DNA of 64,000 nucleotides from ZC4RG30 sp963726085 (GTDB lineage: Bacteria > Pseudomonadota > Gammaproteobacteria > Steroidobacterales > Steroidobacteraceae), in NCBI GenBank assembly GCA_963726085.1, contig CAVSAR010000003.1, positions 124,001-188,000 of the forward strand, written 5' to 3'. Every line of letters begins with the position of its first letter. The first letter of the stretch is position 1. This document shows, piece after piece, positions 49,206 to 57,976 of this stretch. Position numbers and translations under genes: made by a program. The notes under the pieces are model-generated. The model had not been told where the DNA came from, did no database searches, and worked only from the letters and a program-made list of their open reading frames with translations.

Positions 49206-51107
49206 CTATGGACTTGCGTGAGGCGCGTCCCCCGGTACCGCGACGATCGCCTCAAGGCGCCCAACCAGGCGCTCCAGGCGCCGAATGATTGGCTGATAGG
49301 CGGTTGGTGACGCAGCGTCGAACCCGGCACGTTTGAGCAGCGCATACGGATCCTCAGAGCCACCCGCCTTCAGGAGCTCTAAGTACCGCTGCCGCGTAAC
49401 CGCGTCGTTGCTCTCAAGTCCGTCGACGAAGTACGCCGCGGCGCTGACCGCGGTCAGGTATTTATAGAAGTAAAAATTGTAATAGAGGCCCGGCCGATTG
49501 ACCCAGCGGGAGCACGCGCCAGCGTCAAACGTCGTCACGCCGGCATCCACTCCGTTGAAGTGCTTGTACAGATCGCAATAGATCCGATTCAGTGTCTGGC
49601 CGGTTACCACCTCACCGCGATCAGCGATCTCGTGCGCCTTCATTTCGAATTCAACGTCGACGAACACCCCAAAGTAGGAGGAGCGCAGCAACTCGATGGC
49701 CTGGTCGAGCGCAAGGATCTGGTCCTGGCGCGACTTGGCGTGAGCGATCATGTGATCCGATAGCAGCATCTCGTTGGTCAACGAAGGCGTATCCACCAGG
49801 AACACGGAAGCGATCTCAGTGTTTTCGTAAGGCTGCGCGGCCTGCATCAGTTCCCCGTTTATGGCGTGACCCCATTCGTGTGCGACAGTGCTCACGCTGT
49901 CGAAGCTGCCGTCAAAGGTCAGCATCACGTACGGCGGCACGCCGTAGGCTTGCCACTCCGTGAGCGCACCCGGAGCCTTTCCTGGCTGGGCCACAGCATG
50001 CATGCGGTGACTCTGGAAGCCCTTTTGCAGAGTGCGCACATAGTCGTCGCCCAGAGGCGCCAACGCTTTTAGTATCAGCGTCTCGGCCTCATCCAGCGAA
50101 TAGCGACGCGGATCGGTCGTCGGCGGAACGTACAGATCGTAAACATGCGTGTCGGGTAGGCCGAGTAACTTCTGGCGAACCTTCAAGTACCTCAGCAACG
50201 CCGACTGCGCCTTGTCCGCCTCGGTGACCATGACCTGGAAGGCGGTTTCCGGCATCGCGTCGTCGCTGACGGCCAGCGCCAACGAACCAGAGTAGTGACG
50301 GGCCTGGGCTTCAAAGGCCATTCCGGCCAGATGTCCGAACGCGATCGCGCCAGCCGTGCCCTCGAAGCGGCCAAGCGCTTGGCTAACCGAATCATATGCT
50401 TGCCGCCGAATCTCGCGATTTGGATTGGATTGGGCCGTCCAGTAAGCATCGGGTGCCAGCTGCGTCATCTTCCCGCCAATTTCGAGGCTGGGCCACGGGA
50501 ATTCCCCGTACAGCAACGTATCGTGGATTGCCGCGGGCTGGCGCCGCAGCGTTCCCGTCGCGGCTACCAGTGCTTCAGCTTCCGGGTCCAGTGTGTGAGG
50601 CCCCTGTCGCAGGATCAGTTCTATTGGCCGGCGAAAAGTTGATAGCGCGGGATCTGTCTTTGCGAAGGTCTCAATTCGCTCCCGGCCAAGTGCCAGGATT
50701 TCCGGCTTCACGAAGGATGTGGCTTCATCAAAGCGCGACTGTAGTGTGGACATTTGCTGGGTGCGCGCCTGGTTGGCATCGTTGCTCGCATCCACGTCGG
50801 CATTAAGATCTGCATACTCACTGAGCCGTTCCAGTCGTCGCCTAATCGCCGAGGTCCTCTCCAGCCCCGTGCGCAGTGCCGTCGCGCTCGAGCCGAAGGT
50901 ATCCTTGAGTTGGGAAAGGCCCGGTACCGCCGCTTCTACTGCCAGGCGCTCCTGCTCCCAGGCCACTGCATCCCGAAAGAGTGGACTGAGATCCCACACG
51001 GCACCCTGTGCGGGATCGCCCGTGACCGTGGCGAGCGATGCGGGAAGCGCCGGCGCGCCAAGGGCCACGCAGGAAGCGAATCCGATGAACCGCGTGCGAA
51101 AGCCCAT
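49206..51107 (-). CDS. Secreted M3-family (PepF-like) oligoendopeptidase
   Basis: A 633-residue M3B zinc metallopeptidase similar to oligoendopeptidase F. The zinc motif AHEWGHAINGEL (H410, E411, H414) and downstream ENTEIASVF (E431) are present, as is the C-terminal NFYFYKYLTAVSAAAYF region near the substrate site. Most PepF enzymes are cytosolic, but this one has a signal peptide (~1-30: Arg-rich, then FIGFASCVALGAPALPASLA), so it is exported. ATG at 51107 is preceded by GAGAGG. It is a stand-alone gene after the ribosomal operon terminator. Confidence 0.9.
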   Translation of the reverse strand: MGFRTRFIGFASCVALGAPALPASLATVTGDPAQGAVWDLSPLFRDAVAWEQERLAVEAAVPGLSQLKDTFGSSATALRTGLERTSAIRRRLERLSEYADLNADVDASNDANQARTQQMSTLQSRFDEATSFVKPEILALGRERIETFAKTDPALSTFRRPIELILRQGPHTLDPEAEALVAATGTLRRQPAAIHDTLLYGEFPWPSLEIGGKMTQLAPDAYWTAQSNPNREIRRQAYDSVSQALGRFEGTAGAIAFGHLAGMAFEAQARHYSGSLALAVSDDAMPETAFQVMVTEADKAQSALLRYLKVRQKLLGLPDTHVYDLYVPPTTDPRRYSLDEAETLILKALAPLGDDYVRTLQKGFQSHRMHAVAQPGKAPGALTEWQAYGVPPYVMLTFDGSFDSVSTVAHEWGHAINGELMQAAQPYENTEIASVFLVDTPSLTNEMLLSDHMIAHAKSRQDQILALDQAIELLRSSYFGVFVDVEFEMKAHEIADRGEVVTGQTLNRIYCDLYKHFNGVDAGVTTFDAGACSRWVNRPGLYYNFYFYKYLTAVSAAAYFVDGLESNDAVTRQRYLELLKAGGSEDPYALLKRAGFDAASPTAYQPIIRRLERLVGRLEAIVAVPGDAPHASP

Positions 51108-51308
51108 ACGACGACCTCTCTGGCTGTCTCGTTCGGCGCGCATGCCGCACAACGAGTCGTCGGAGGCTTAATTCCACCCGTCTAGTCGCTTGCGACCAGC
51201 GGACAATACCGAATGCAGTGCATGACGGCCATCAGGAGGCACGAATTGGCCTGCCACAGCCAATCACTTCCACATCCAGCTCGACTCGCTTGGGGGAGTC
51301 CGCCAACG

Positions 51309-51337
51309 AAAAAGCCCCGGTCGAACCGGGGCTTTTC
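51309..51337 (-). terminator. Terminator of the ribosomal protein supercluster
   Basis: An 11-bp perfect stem (51310-51320 with 51326-51336) with a TCGAA loop. On the minus strand it is followed by T residues, ~25 bases after the rplQ stop. The 200 bases beyond, up to the M3 peptidase, hold no recognisable gene. Confidence 0.85.
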
Positions 51338-51361
51338 CTGAACCTCAATCAGCGTGGCCGC

Positions 51362-51850
51362 TTAAGCCGCCGCTGCCTTCCTCTTCTTGGGCGCGGCCTT
51401 GGCCTTGGCGGCAGTCTTGGCCTTGGGCGCCGACTTGGCCTTGGCCTTTTTGCCACCCTTGGCGTCTTCGTCGCCCTTGGCCTCTACCGCCGCCGGCCCA
51501 TCGACCAGCTGCATCAATGCCATCGGCGCATTGTCACCAGGACGCGGCGCCATGTGCAGGATGCGCGTGTAGCCACCAGCACGTGCCTTGAAACGCGGGC
51601 CCAGCTCGTCGAACAGCTTTTCGACCACCTTGGCATCGCGCAGCCGAGAGAACGCGGTGCGCCGCTTGGCCAGCGTGTCGATCTTGCCCATGGTGATGAG
51701 AGGCTCGACCACGCGCCGCAGCTCCTTGGCCTTGGGCACGGTGGTACGGATGGTCTCGTGCTTGAGCAGCGAGGCCGCCATGTTGCGCAACATCGCGCGG
51801 CGATGCGGCGCATTGCGCGACAGCTGGCGACCGGAAAGTCCATGACGCAT
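51362..51850 (-). CDS. rplQ: 50S ribosomal protein L17 with a Lys/Ala-rich C-terminal extension
   Basis: A 162-residue L17. The conserved core is residues ~1-116 (MRHGLSGRQLSRNAPHRRAMLRNM, HETIRTTVPKAKELRRVVEPLIT, GGYTRILHMAPRPGDNAPMA). Residues ~119-162 are a Lys/Ala repeat tail ending KKRKAAAA, absent from E. coli L17 (127 residues). It is the last gene of the alpha operon, 11 bases after rpoA, and followed by a strong terminator. Confidence 0.96.
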   Translation of the reverse strand: MRHGLSGRQLSRNAPHRRAMLRNMAASLLKHETIRTTVPKAKELRRVVEPLITMGKIDTLAKRRTAFSRLRDAKVVEKLFDELGPRFKARAGGYTRILHMAPRPGDNAPMALMQLVDGPAAVEAKGDEDAKGGKKAKAKSAPKAKTAAKAKAAPKKRKAAAA

Positions 51851-51861
51851 ATAGAGCTCTC

Positions 51862-52863
51862 TTAGATAACTTCGCGATCTTCGTGACGCAGGCCCGCAGG
51901 CGGCCAGCCGTCCAGGCGCATGCCCAGCATGAGACCGTGTCCCTGCAGGACTTCCTTGATCTCGGTGAGCGACTTCTTGCCCAGGTTCGGCGTGCGCAGC
52001 AGCTCCACTTCGGTGCGCTGCACCAGATCGCCAATGTAGTGGATGTTCTCGGCCTTGAGGCAGTTGGCACTGCGCACGGTGAGCTCCAGCTCGTCGACGG
52101 GGCGCAGCAGCAGCGGATCGAACTGCATTTCCGCGACCTTGTTGACGGCCTCGTCTTCACCCTGCAGGTCCACGAACACCGACAGCTGGTCCTTGAGGAT
52201 GGAACCGGCGCGGCGGATAGCCTCTTCGGCGTCGATGGTGCCGTTGGTCTCGATGTCGAGCACCAGCTTGTCCAGGTCGGTGCGCTGCTCAACGCGCGCG
52301 GCATCCACCGCGTACGTCACGCGACGCACGGGGCTGAACGAAGCATCGAGCAGCAGGCGACCGATCGGGCGCGAGGCCTCTTCGAAGTTCGCGCGCTGCA
52401 CTGCCGGGCGGTAGCCGCGGCCCTTCTCGATCTTCAGCGTCATCGACAGGCTGCCAGCCTTGGTCAGGTTGGCGATGACCAGTTCCGGATTCACGATTTC
52501 AATGTCGTGGTCCACCTGGATGTCACCGGCGGTGACCGGGCCCGGGCCCTTCTTGTTGAGGCGCAGCTCGGCGCTCTCGCGCGAGTGCATGCGAATGGCC
52601 ACTGCCTTGAGGTTCAGCAGGACGTCGACGACATCCTCCTGCACACCTTCAATGCTGGTGTACTCGTGCAGCACGCCTTCGATCTCCACCTCGGTGATCG
52701 CCGCACCGGGCATGGACGACAGCAGCACGCGCCGCAGCGCATTGCCGAGCGTGTGGCCAAAGCCGCGTTCAAAGGGCTCGATCACCACGCGCGCCTGGCG
52801 CGGGGCTACCGGATGCACCTTGACGACGCGGGGCTTGAGAAATTCTGTCACTGAGGAATGCAT
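51862..52863 (-). CDS. rpoA: DNA-directed RNA polymerase subunit alpha
   Basis: A 333-residue alpha subunit. The N-terminal dimerisation domain (~1-235) includes FERGFGHTLGNALRRVLLSSMPG. The C-terminal domain (~250-325) keeps the UP-element/activator contact residues RSANCLKAENI and PNLGKKSLTEI. The ATG at 52863 gives MHSSVTEFLKPR. It lies 13 bases after rpsD in the alpha operon. Confidence 0.97.
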   Translation of the reverse strand: MHSSVTEFLKPRVVKVHPVAPRQARVVIEPFERGFGHTLGNALRRVLLSSMPGAAITEVEIEGVLHEYTSIEGVQEDVVDVLLNLKAVAIRMHSRESAELRLNKKGPGPVTAGDIQVDHDIEIVNPELVIANLTKAGSLSMTLKIEKGRGYRPAVQRANFEEASRPIGRLLLDASFSPVRRVTYAVDAARVEQRTDLDKLVLDIETNGTIDAEEAIRRAGSILKDQLSVFVDLQGEDEAVNKVAEMQFDPLLLRPVDELELTVRSANCLKAENIHYIGDLVQRTEVELLRTPNLGKKSLTEIKEVLQGHGLMLGMRLDGWPPAGLRHEDREVI

Positions 52864-52876
52864 CGCACCTCCACCA

Positions 52877-53500
52877 TCACTTCGAATACAACTCGACAAC
52901 GAGGTTTTCATTGATGTCAGGCAGCACGTCATCGCGGTTTGGGGCCGCCTTGAACACGCCACGCATCTCTTTCTCGTTTACTTCGAGCCACTCAGGAAAA
53001 CCAACCTGGCTGGCAACGGTGAGCGCGCTTGCAACGCGCCCCTGGTTGCGAGACTTTTCACGAATCTGCACCACGTCCCCGGCCTTCACCTGGTACGAGG
53101 CGATCGTCACTGCTTCACCGTTGACCTGTATCGCCTTGTGGCTCACCAGCTGGCGCGCCTCGGCGCGCGTAACCGCGAAACCCATGCGATACACGACATT
53201 GTCCAGCCGGCACTCGAGCAGCTTCAGCAGCGTTTCGCCGGTTGACCCGGACATGCGTGCGGCCTTCTGGTAATAGTTGCGGAACTGCCGCTCGAGCACG
53301 CCGTACATGCGGCGCAGCTTCTGCTTCTCGCGCAGCTGTGCGCCGTACTCGGACAGGCGCGTGCGGCGCTCGCCCTTGATGCCACCGGGCGGAACCTGCA
53401 GCTTGCACTTGCTCTCCAGCGGCTTGGCGCCACTCTTGAGGAACAAGTCGGTGCCTTCGCGACGCGACAGCTTGCACTTGGGACCTATATATCGGGCCAT
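52877..53500 (-). CDS. rpsD: 30S ribosomal protein S4
   Basis: A 207-residue S4, a primary 16S binder and, in E. coli, the translational repressor of the alpha operon. It begins MARYIGPKCKLSRREG and carries the S4 RNA-binding domain (LECRLDNVVYRMGFAVTRAEARQLVSHKAIQVNG). Only two of the Cys of a zinc-type S4 are seen, so it is the zinc-free form. Confidence 0.97.
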   Translation of the reverse strand: MARYIGPKCKLSRREGTDLFLKSGAKPLESKCKLQVPPGGIKGERRTRLSEYGAQLREKQKLRRMYGVLERQFRNYYQKAARMSGSTGETLLKLLECRLDNVVYRMGFAVTRAEARQLVSHKAIQVNGEAVTIASYQVKAGDVVQIREKSRNQGRVASALTVASQVGFPEWLEVNEKEMRGVFKAAPNRDDVLPDINENLVVELYSK

Positions 53501-53507
53501 ATCTACC

Positions 53508-53930
53508 TCAGACGCGCCGCTTCTTGGGCGGACGACAACCGTTATGCGGAATCGGCGTGATGTCTTCGATGCTCGTGATCTTGAGGCCACAGCCGTTGAG
53601 CGCGCGCACCGCGGACTCGCGACCGGGACCAGGACCGCCAACACGGACCTCGACGTTCTTCAGGCCGTGTTCCTGCGCGGCAACGCCAGCCTTTTCGGCG
53701 GCGACCTGCGCAGCGAACGGCGTGCTCTTGCGCGAGCCGCGGAAGCCGCAACCACCCGAGGTCGCCCAGGACAGCGTGTTGCCCTGGCGATCCGTGATCG
53801 TGATGATGGTGTTGTTGAAGGAAGCATGGACGTGCGCGATTCCATCGAGCACGTTCTTGCGAGCCTTCTTCGGCTTCTTCGCTGCGTTTGCAGCATTGGC
53901 TGCAGCAGCAGCGGTTTTCTGATCGGCCAT
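53508..53930 (-). CDS. rpsK: 30S ribosomal protein S11
   Basis: A 140-residue S11 of the platform. The core has VHASFNNTIITITDRQGNTLSWATSGG, GFRGSRKSTPFAAQ and the C-terminal DITPIPHNGCRPPKKRRV. The first ~25 residues are an Ala/Lys-rich extension (AAAAANAANAAKKPKKARK), somewhat longer than in E. coli. Confidence 0.97.
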   Translation of the reverse strand: MADQKTAAAAANAANAAKKPKKARKNVLDGIAHVHASFNNTIITITDRQGNTLSWATSGGCGFRGSRKSTPFAAQVAAEKAGVAAQEHGLKNVEVRVGGPGPGRESAVRALNGCGLKITSIEDITPIPHNGCRPPKKRRV

Positions 53931-53959
53931 ATTCTTTCAGTGCCTCGTAATTGTCCGCT

Positions 53960-54340
53960 TCAGGCCTTGCCCGGCGGCGCATTGAGCTTGACTGCCTGCT
54001 TGCGCGGGCCCTTGCGCGTGCGCGCATTGGTGCGCGTGCGCTGGCCGCGCAGCGGCAGGCCCTTGCGATGGCGGATACCGCGCCAGGTTCCAAGGTCCAT
54101 CAGGCGCTTGATGTTCATCGACACGTCGCGGCGCAGGTCGCCCTCGACCAGCCACTTGGCAATCTGTGAGCGCAGCGCGGTGACTTCAGCGTCCGTGAGG
54201 TCCTTGACCTTGGTGGACTGGCTGACGCCTGCGATGTCGCAGCACTCTTTCGCGCGCGTGCGGCCAATGCCATAGATGTGGGTCAGCCCGACCCACACGT
54301 GCTTGTTCATTGGAATGTTGATACCGGCTATACGTGCCAT
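53960..54340 (-). CDS. rpsM: 30S ribosomal protein S13
   Basis: A 126-residue S13 of the head, contacting the P-site tRNA through its basic tail. Features are MARIAGINIPMNKHV, LTHIYGIGRTRAKECC and GIRHRKGLPLRGQRTRTNARTRKG. It opens the alpha operon block 13 bases after rpmJ. Confidence 0.97.
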   Translation of the reverse strand: MARIAGINIPMNKHVWVGLTHIYGIGRTRAKECCDIAGVSQSTKVKDLTDAEVTALRSQIAKWLVEGDLRRDVSMNIKRLMDLGTWRGIRHRKGLPLRGQRTRTNARTRKGPRKQAVKLNAPPGKA

Positions 54341-54353
54341 ACGTGCTCTCCGC

Positions 54354-54467
54354 TCAACCTTGGCGCTGCTTGTGACGCGTATCGGAGCAGATCACGTAGA
54401 CCACTCCCCGACGACGCACGATCTTGCAGTTCTTGCAGATCTTCTTTACTGACGGACGTACCTTCAT
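54354..54467 (-). CDS. rpmJ: 50S ribosomal protein L36
   Basis: A 37-residue L36 starting MKVRPSVKKICKNCKIVRR. The zinc ribbon is complete (C11, C14, C27, H32), so it is the Zn-type form. It lies between secY (10 bases) and rpsM (13 bases), the canonical position, and is easily missed because of its size. Confidence 0.96.
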   Translation of the reverse strand: MKVRPSVKKICKNCKIVRRRGVVYVICSDTRHKQRQG

Positions 54468-54477
54468 TTCAGATTCC

Positions 54478-55827
54478 TCAGCTGCGATCGCTGTTACGGC
54501 CACCCAGCAGGTTGGCCTTTTTCATCAAACCCGGGTACTGGTGCGACATCGCGTGCGCCTGCAACTGCGAAATGAAGTCCATTACCACCACGACCACGAT
54601 CAGCAACGACGTGCCACCGAACTGGAACGGCACGCCTTGCGCAGAAATCAGCATCTCCGGGATCACGCACACGACCGCGATGTACAGCGCGCCCCACAGG
54701 GTCAGGCGCGTCAGCACCTTGTCGATGTACTCGCCAGTCTGCTGGCCGGGACGGATCCCGGGGATGAACGCACCGGACTTCCTGAGGTTGTCCGCGGTGT
54801 CGCGCGCGTTGAATACCAGCGACGTGTAGAAGAAGCAGAAGAAGACGATCAGTGCGGCGTACAGCACCAGGTGCAGGGGCTGGCCATAGGACAGCGACGC
54901 GGCAACCCGCTGCAGGGTACGCCCCAGCGTGGAGTCGTTGCCCGCGCCGGCGAAGCTGGCGATGGTGGCCGGAAACAGCAGCAGGCTGGACGCGAAAATC
55001 GGCGGGATGACGCCCGACATGTTGAGCTTGAACGGCAGGTGCGTGGACTGCCCGCCGTACATCTTGCGGCCCACCTGGCGCTTGGCGTAGTTGACCGTAA
55101 TGCGCCGCTGCGCACGCTCGACGAACACGCAGAATGCCGTGACACCGACGACCACCGCCAGCAGGACGATCGCGATCGGACCGGCCATTTCACCCGTGTT
55201 GACCTGCTCCAGCGTGCGGCCCACCGCACCAGGCAGGCCGGCCAGGATACCTACCAGGATGATCATCGAAATGCCGTTGCCGATGCCGCGCTCGGTGATC
55301 TGCTCACCCAACCACATCAGGAACATGGTGCCAGTGGTCATGGTCACGGTGGCGGTCAGCAGCCACATGAAGCCGGGCGCGACCACCATGCCGCCGTTCT
55401 GCAGCGACACGGCCGCCGCAAATGACTGGAACGCCCCCAGGATCACCGTGCCGTAGCGCGTCAGCTGCGTGGTCTTGCGCCGGCCGGACTCGCCTTCCTT
55501 GCGGAATTCCATCAGGGTCGGCACGACCATGGACATCATCTGGATGATGATCGAGGCCGAAATGTAGGGCATCACGCCCATGGCGAAGATGGACATGCGC
55601 GACATGGCGCCGCCGGAGAACATGTTCACCACGCCCAGGATCGTTCCCGACTGGTCGTTGAAGAAGGCAGCCACGCGTTCCGGATGGATGCCCGGCACCG
55701 GGATGAACGTGCCGATGCGATAGACAATCAGCGCCCCAATGAGGAACAGCAGGCGGCCGCGGATCTCGCCGAAGCGGGTCGCGTCTCCCAGCGCTGCTGC
55801 AGGACTCATTGCGGAGGTATTGGCCAC
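54478..55827 (-). CDS. secY: Preprotein translocase subunit SecY
   Basis: A 449-residue ten-TM channel protein of the Sec translocon. TM1 and plug region (GRLLFLIGALIVYRIGTFIPVPGI), the GIGNGISMIILVGI segment and the cytosolic loop VERAQRRITVNYAKRQVGRKMYGG that contacts SecA and the ribosome are recognisable. Position at the end of the spc block before rpmJ is standard. Confidence 0.97.
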   Translation of the reverse strand: MANTSAMSPAAALGDATRFGEIRGRLLFLIGALIVYRIGTFIPVPGIHPERVAAFFNDQSGTILGVVNMFSGGAMSRMSIFAMGVMPYISASIIIQMMSMVVPTLMEFRKEGESGRRKTTQLTRYGTVILGAFQSFAAAVSLQNGGMVVAPGFMWLLTATVTMTTGTMFLMWLGEQITERGIGNGISMIILVGILAGLPGAVGRTLEQVNTGEMAGPIAIVLLAVVVGVTAFCVFVERAQRRITVNYAKRQVGRKMYGGQSTHLPFKLNMSGVIPPIFASSLLLFPATIASFAGAGNDSTLGRTLQRVAASLSYGQPLHLVLYAALIVFFCFFYTSLVFNARDTADNLRKSGAFIPGIRPGQQTGEYIDKVLTRLTLWGALYIAVVCVIPEMLISAQGVPFQFGGTSLLIVVVVVMDFISQLQAHAMSHQYPGLMKKANLLGGRNSDRS

Positions 55828-55845
55828 TTGCGGTTCCCGGATTCC

Positions 55846-56337
55846 TTAGGACTTGCTCTTGACGGACTTGGTCTTGACGGCCTTGGACGGCGCAACCGGG
55901 TCGCCGGCCTCGATCTTGCCGCCGGCCTTGGCGATCGCCTCGGCCGCACCCTTGGTGGCGCCGACGCCCTTGAGCGTCACGGCCTTCTTCAATTCGCCCG
56001 ACAGCACGACCTTAGCCTGCGCGGCGAACACGGGGATGATCCCGGCTTTCTTGAGCGCTGCCAGGTCAATCACCGCCGCGTCGATGCCGTTGAGCTCGGA
56101 CAGGCGCACTTCGGCGCGCGTCTTCTTCATCGCGGAACGGAAGCCGACCTTGGGCATGCGGCGTTGCAGCGGCATCTGGCCGCCCTCGAAGCCGACCTTG
56201 TGATAGCCACCCTTGCGCGCGCGCTGGCCCTTGACGCCGCGACCGCTGGTCTTGCCCTGGCCGGCCGACGAACCACGGCCCACACGCAGGCGACTGTGCG
56301 TGGATCCGGCGGCTGGCTTGATTGTGTTGAGTCTCAT
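55846..56337 (-). CDS. rplO: 50S ribosomal protein L15
   Basis: A 163-residue L15 (MRLNTIKPAAGSTHSRLRVGRG, GQKARKG-like GQRARKGGYHKVGFEGGQMPLQRR). It carries a Lys/Ser/Ala-rich C-terminal tail of ~18 residues beyond the usual ~145. The ATG overlaps the rpmD stop by one base. Confidence 0.96.
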   Translation of the reverse strand: MRLNTIKPAAGSTHSRLRVGRGSSAGQGKTSGRGVKGQRARKGGYHKVGFEGGQMPLQRRMPKVGFRSAMKKTRAEVRLSELNGIDAAVIDLAALKKAGIIPVFAAQAKVVLSGELKKAVTLKGVGATKGAAEAIAKAGGKIEAGDPVAPSKAVKTKSVKSKS

Positions 56338-56534
56338 TACTTCGCCTCTTCCACTTTCAGCAGATGGATGGCCGCATTGATCATGCCGCGGTTCTCAGGC
56401 GTATCGGTGACGAGCACGCTGTGATGGCGGCGACGCAGGCCCAGGCCCTTGACCGAGGAAATGATGCTGCGCAGCTCACCAAAGGTGCTGCCGGCCTGAG
56501 TAACGCGCAACTTTGCGCTGTTGGTGCTGGTCAT
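56337..56534 (-). CDS. rpmD: 50S ribosomal protein L30
   Basis: A 65-residue L30 (AKLRVTQAGSTFGELRSIISSVKGLGLRRRHHSVLVTDTPENRGMI). Slightly longer than E. coli L30 (59). Start ATG 56534 follows rpsE by 4 bases; the stop overlaps rplO. Confidence 0.95.
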   Translation of the reverse strand: MTSTNSAKLRVTQAGSTFGELRSIISSVKGLGLRRRHHSVLVTDTPENRGMINAAIHLLKVEEAK

Positions 56535-56538
56535 GACG

Positions 56539-57045
56539 CTACCCCGTGATCTCTTCGACCGACTTGCCGCGCTTGGCGGCAATGTCGTCCGGCGAACGAA
56601 TGGCCGCCAGGGCCGTGATCGTGGCGCGCACCACGTTGATCGGGTTGCGCGAGCCGTAGCTCTTGGCCAGTACATTGCGCACACCGGCGCATTCGAGCAC
56701 CGCGCGCATGCCGCCGCCGGCGATGACCCCGGTACCATCGGATGCCGGCTGCATCAGGATGCGGGTTGCGCCGTGCGTGCCGCGCACCGAATAGTGCAAC
56801 GTGCCCTTCTTGAGGCTCACATTGACCAGGTTCTTGCGGGCTTGCGCCATGGCCTTGGAAATGGCTACCGGCACTTCACGCGCCTTGCCAAACCCGAAGC
56901 CCACGCGGCCTGCGCCGTCGCCGACCACGGTCAGCGCGGTGAAGCCGAATTGACGACCACCCTTCACCACCTTGGCCGTGCGGTTGACCGCGACGAGCTT
57001 CTCGGTGAATTCGTCCGCCGACTGATTCTTTTCGACTCTTGCCAT
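56539..57045 (-). CDS. rpsE: 30S ribosomal protein S5
   Basis: A 168-residue S5 with the double-stranded-RNA-binding-like N-domain (LVAVNRTAKVVKGGRQFGFTALTVVGDG, VGFGFGKAREVPVAI) and a C-domain (GTGVIAGGGMRAVLECAGVRNVLAKSYGSRNPINVVRAT). It affects decoding fidelity and forms part of the mRNA entry channel. Confidence 0.97.
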   Translation of the reverse strand: MARVEKNQSADEFTEKLVAVNRTAKVVKGGRQFGFTALTVVGDGAGRVGFGFGKAREVPVAISKAMAQARKNLVNVSLKKGTLHYSVRGTHGATRILMQPASDGTGVIAGGGMRAVLECAGVRNVLAKSYGSRNPINVVRATITALAAIRSPDDIAAKRGKSVEEITG

Positions 57046-57063
57046 CTGGTAATACCGCCTGGA

Positions 57064-57423
57064 TTAGAACTCGAGCCCGGCTTCGCGCGCCGCGTCGGCC
57101 AGTGCCTTGACGCGACCGTGATAGCGGAACCCGGAACGATCGAACGCGACTTTGCTGATGCCCGCGGCCTTGGCGCGCACAGCGATCTCGCGGCCTACGG
57201 CCTTCGCGGCATCAACGTTGCCGGTGCCCTTGAGGTCCTTGCTCACCGAGTCCTGTACCGTGGATGCCGTCACCAGCACCTTGGCGCCCTGGGAATCGAA
57301 CACCTGCGCGTAGATGTGGCGCGGCGTGCGATGCACGGTCAGCCGGGCAACGTCCAGCTCACGGATGTGCTGGCGGGTCTTGATGGCCCGACGCTGACGG
57401 CGGTCTTTGGAGGAGAGACTCAT
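57064..57423 (-). CDS. rplR: 50S ribosomal protein L18
   Basis: A 119-residue L18, which binds 5S rRNA together with L5. Conserved: RLTVHRTPRHIYAQVFDSQGAKVLVTAST, VGREIAVRAKAAGISKVAFDRSGFRYHGRVKALADAAREAGLEF. Confidence 0.97.
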   Translation of the reverse strand: MSLSSKDRRQRRAIKTRQHIRELDVARLTVHRTPRHIYAQVFDSQGAKVLVTASTVQDSVSKDLKGTGNVDAAKAVGREIAVRAKAAGISKVAFDRSGFRYHGRVKALADAAREAGLEF

Positions 57424-57435
57424 GATTACCTCGCG

Positions 57436-57966
57436 CTACTTCTTCTTGCCTTCCTTAAGGCTGATCTTCTCGTCTGAATACTTCACACCCTTGCCCTTGT
57501 AGGGCTCGGGCGGACGGATACCCCGGATCTCGGCGGCCACCTGGCCGACGCGCTGCCGGTCGATACCCTTGATCAATACTTCGGTTTGCGTTGGCGCCTC
57601 GATGGTGATGCCCTCGGGGATCGCGAAGGTCACCGGGTGCGAGAAGCCCAGCGTCAGGTTCAGGTTCTTGCCCTGCACCGCGGCGCGGAAGCCCACGCCC
57701 ACCAGCTCGAGCTTGCGCTCGTAGCCCTTGGTCACGCCGTTGACCATGTTGGCCAGATGCGCGCGCGTGGAGCCGGCACTGATGCGAGCCCCTTCGCCGT
57801 CGGTGTAGCTGACCTGCAGGGTCTTGTCCTTTTCAGCCACCGACACGCCATTGGCCAGCGGCAGGCTCAATGCGCCCTTGGCGCCCTTGATCGTCACCTG
57901 GTTGGCGGCGATCGTGGCGGTCACGCCTTGCGGCAGGGATACGGGATTCTTGGCTACGCGGGACAT
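57436..57966 (-). CDS. rplF: 50S ribosomal protein L6
   Basis: A 176-residue L6 with two similar alpha/beta domains (MSRVAKNPVSLPQGVTATI, VGVGFRAAVQGKNLNLTLGFSHPV) and the C-terminal GIRPPEPYKGKGVKYSDE signature near the sarcin-ricin loop site. Confidence 0.97.
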   Translation of the reverse strand: MSRVAKNPVSLPQGVTATIAANQVTIKGAKGALSLPLANGVSVAEKDKTLQVSYTDGEGARISAGSTRAHLANMVNGVTKGYERKLELVGVGFRAAVQGKNLNLTLGFSHPVTFAIPEGITIEAPTQTEVLIKGIDRQRVGQVAAEIRGIRPPEPYKGKGVKYSDEKISLKEGKKK

Positions 57967-57976
57967 ATCTTGAACC

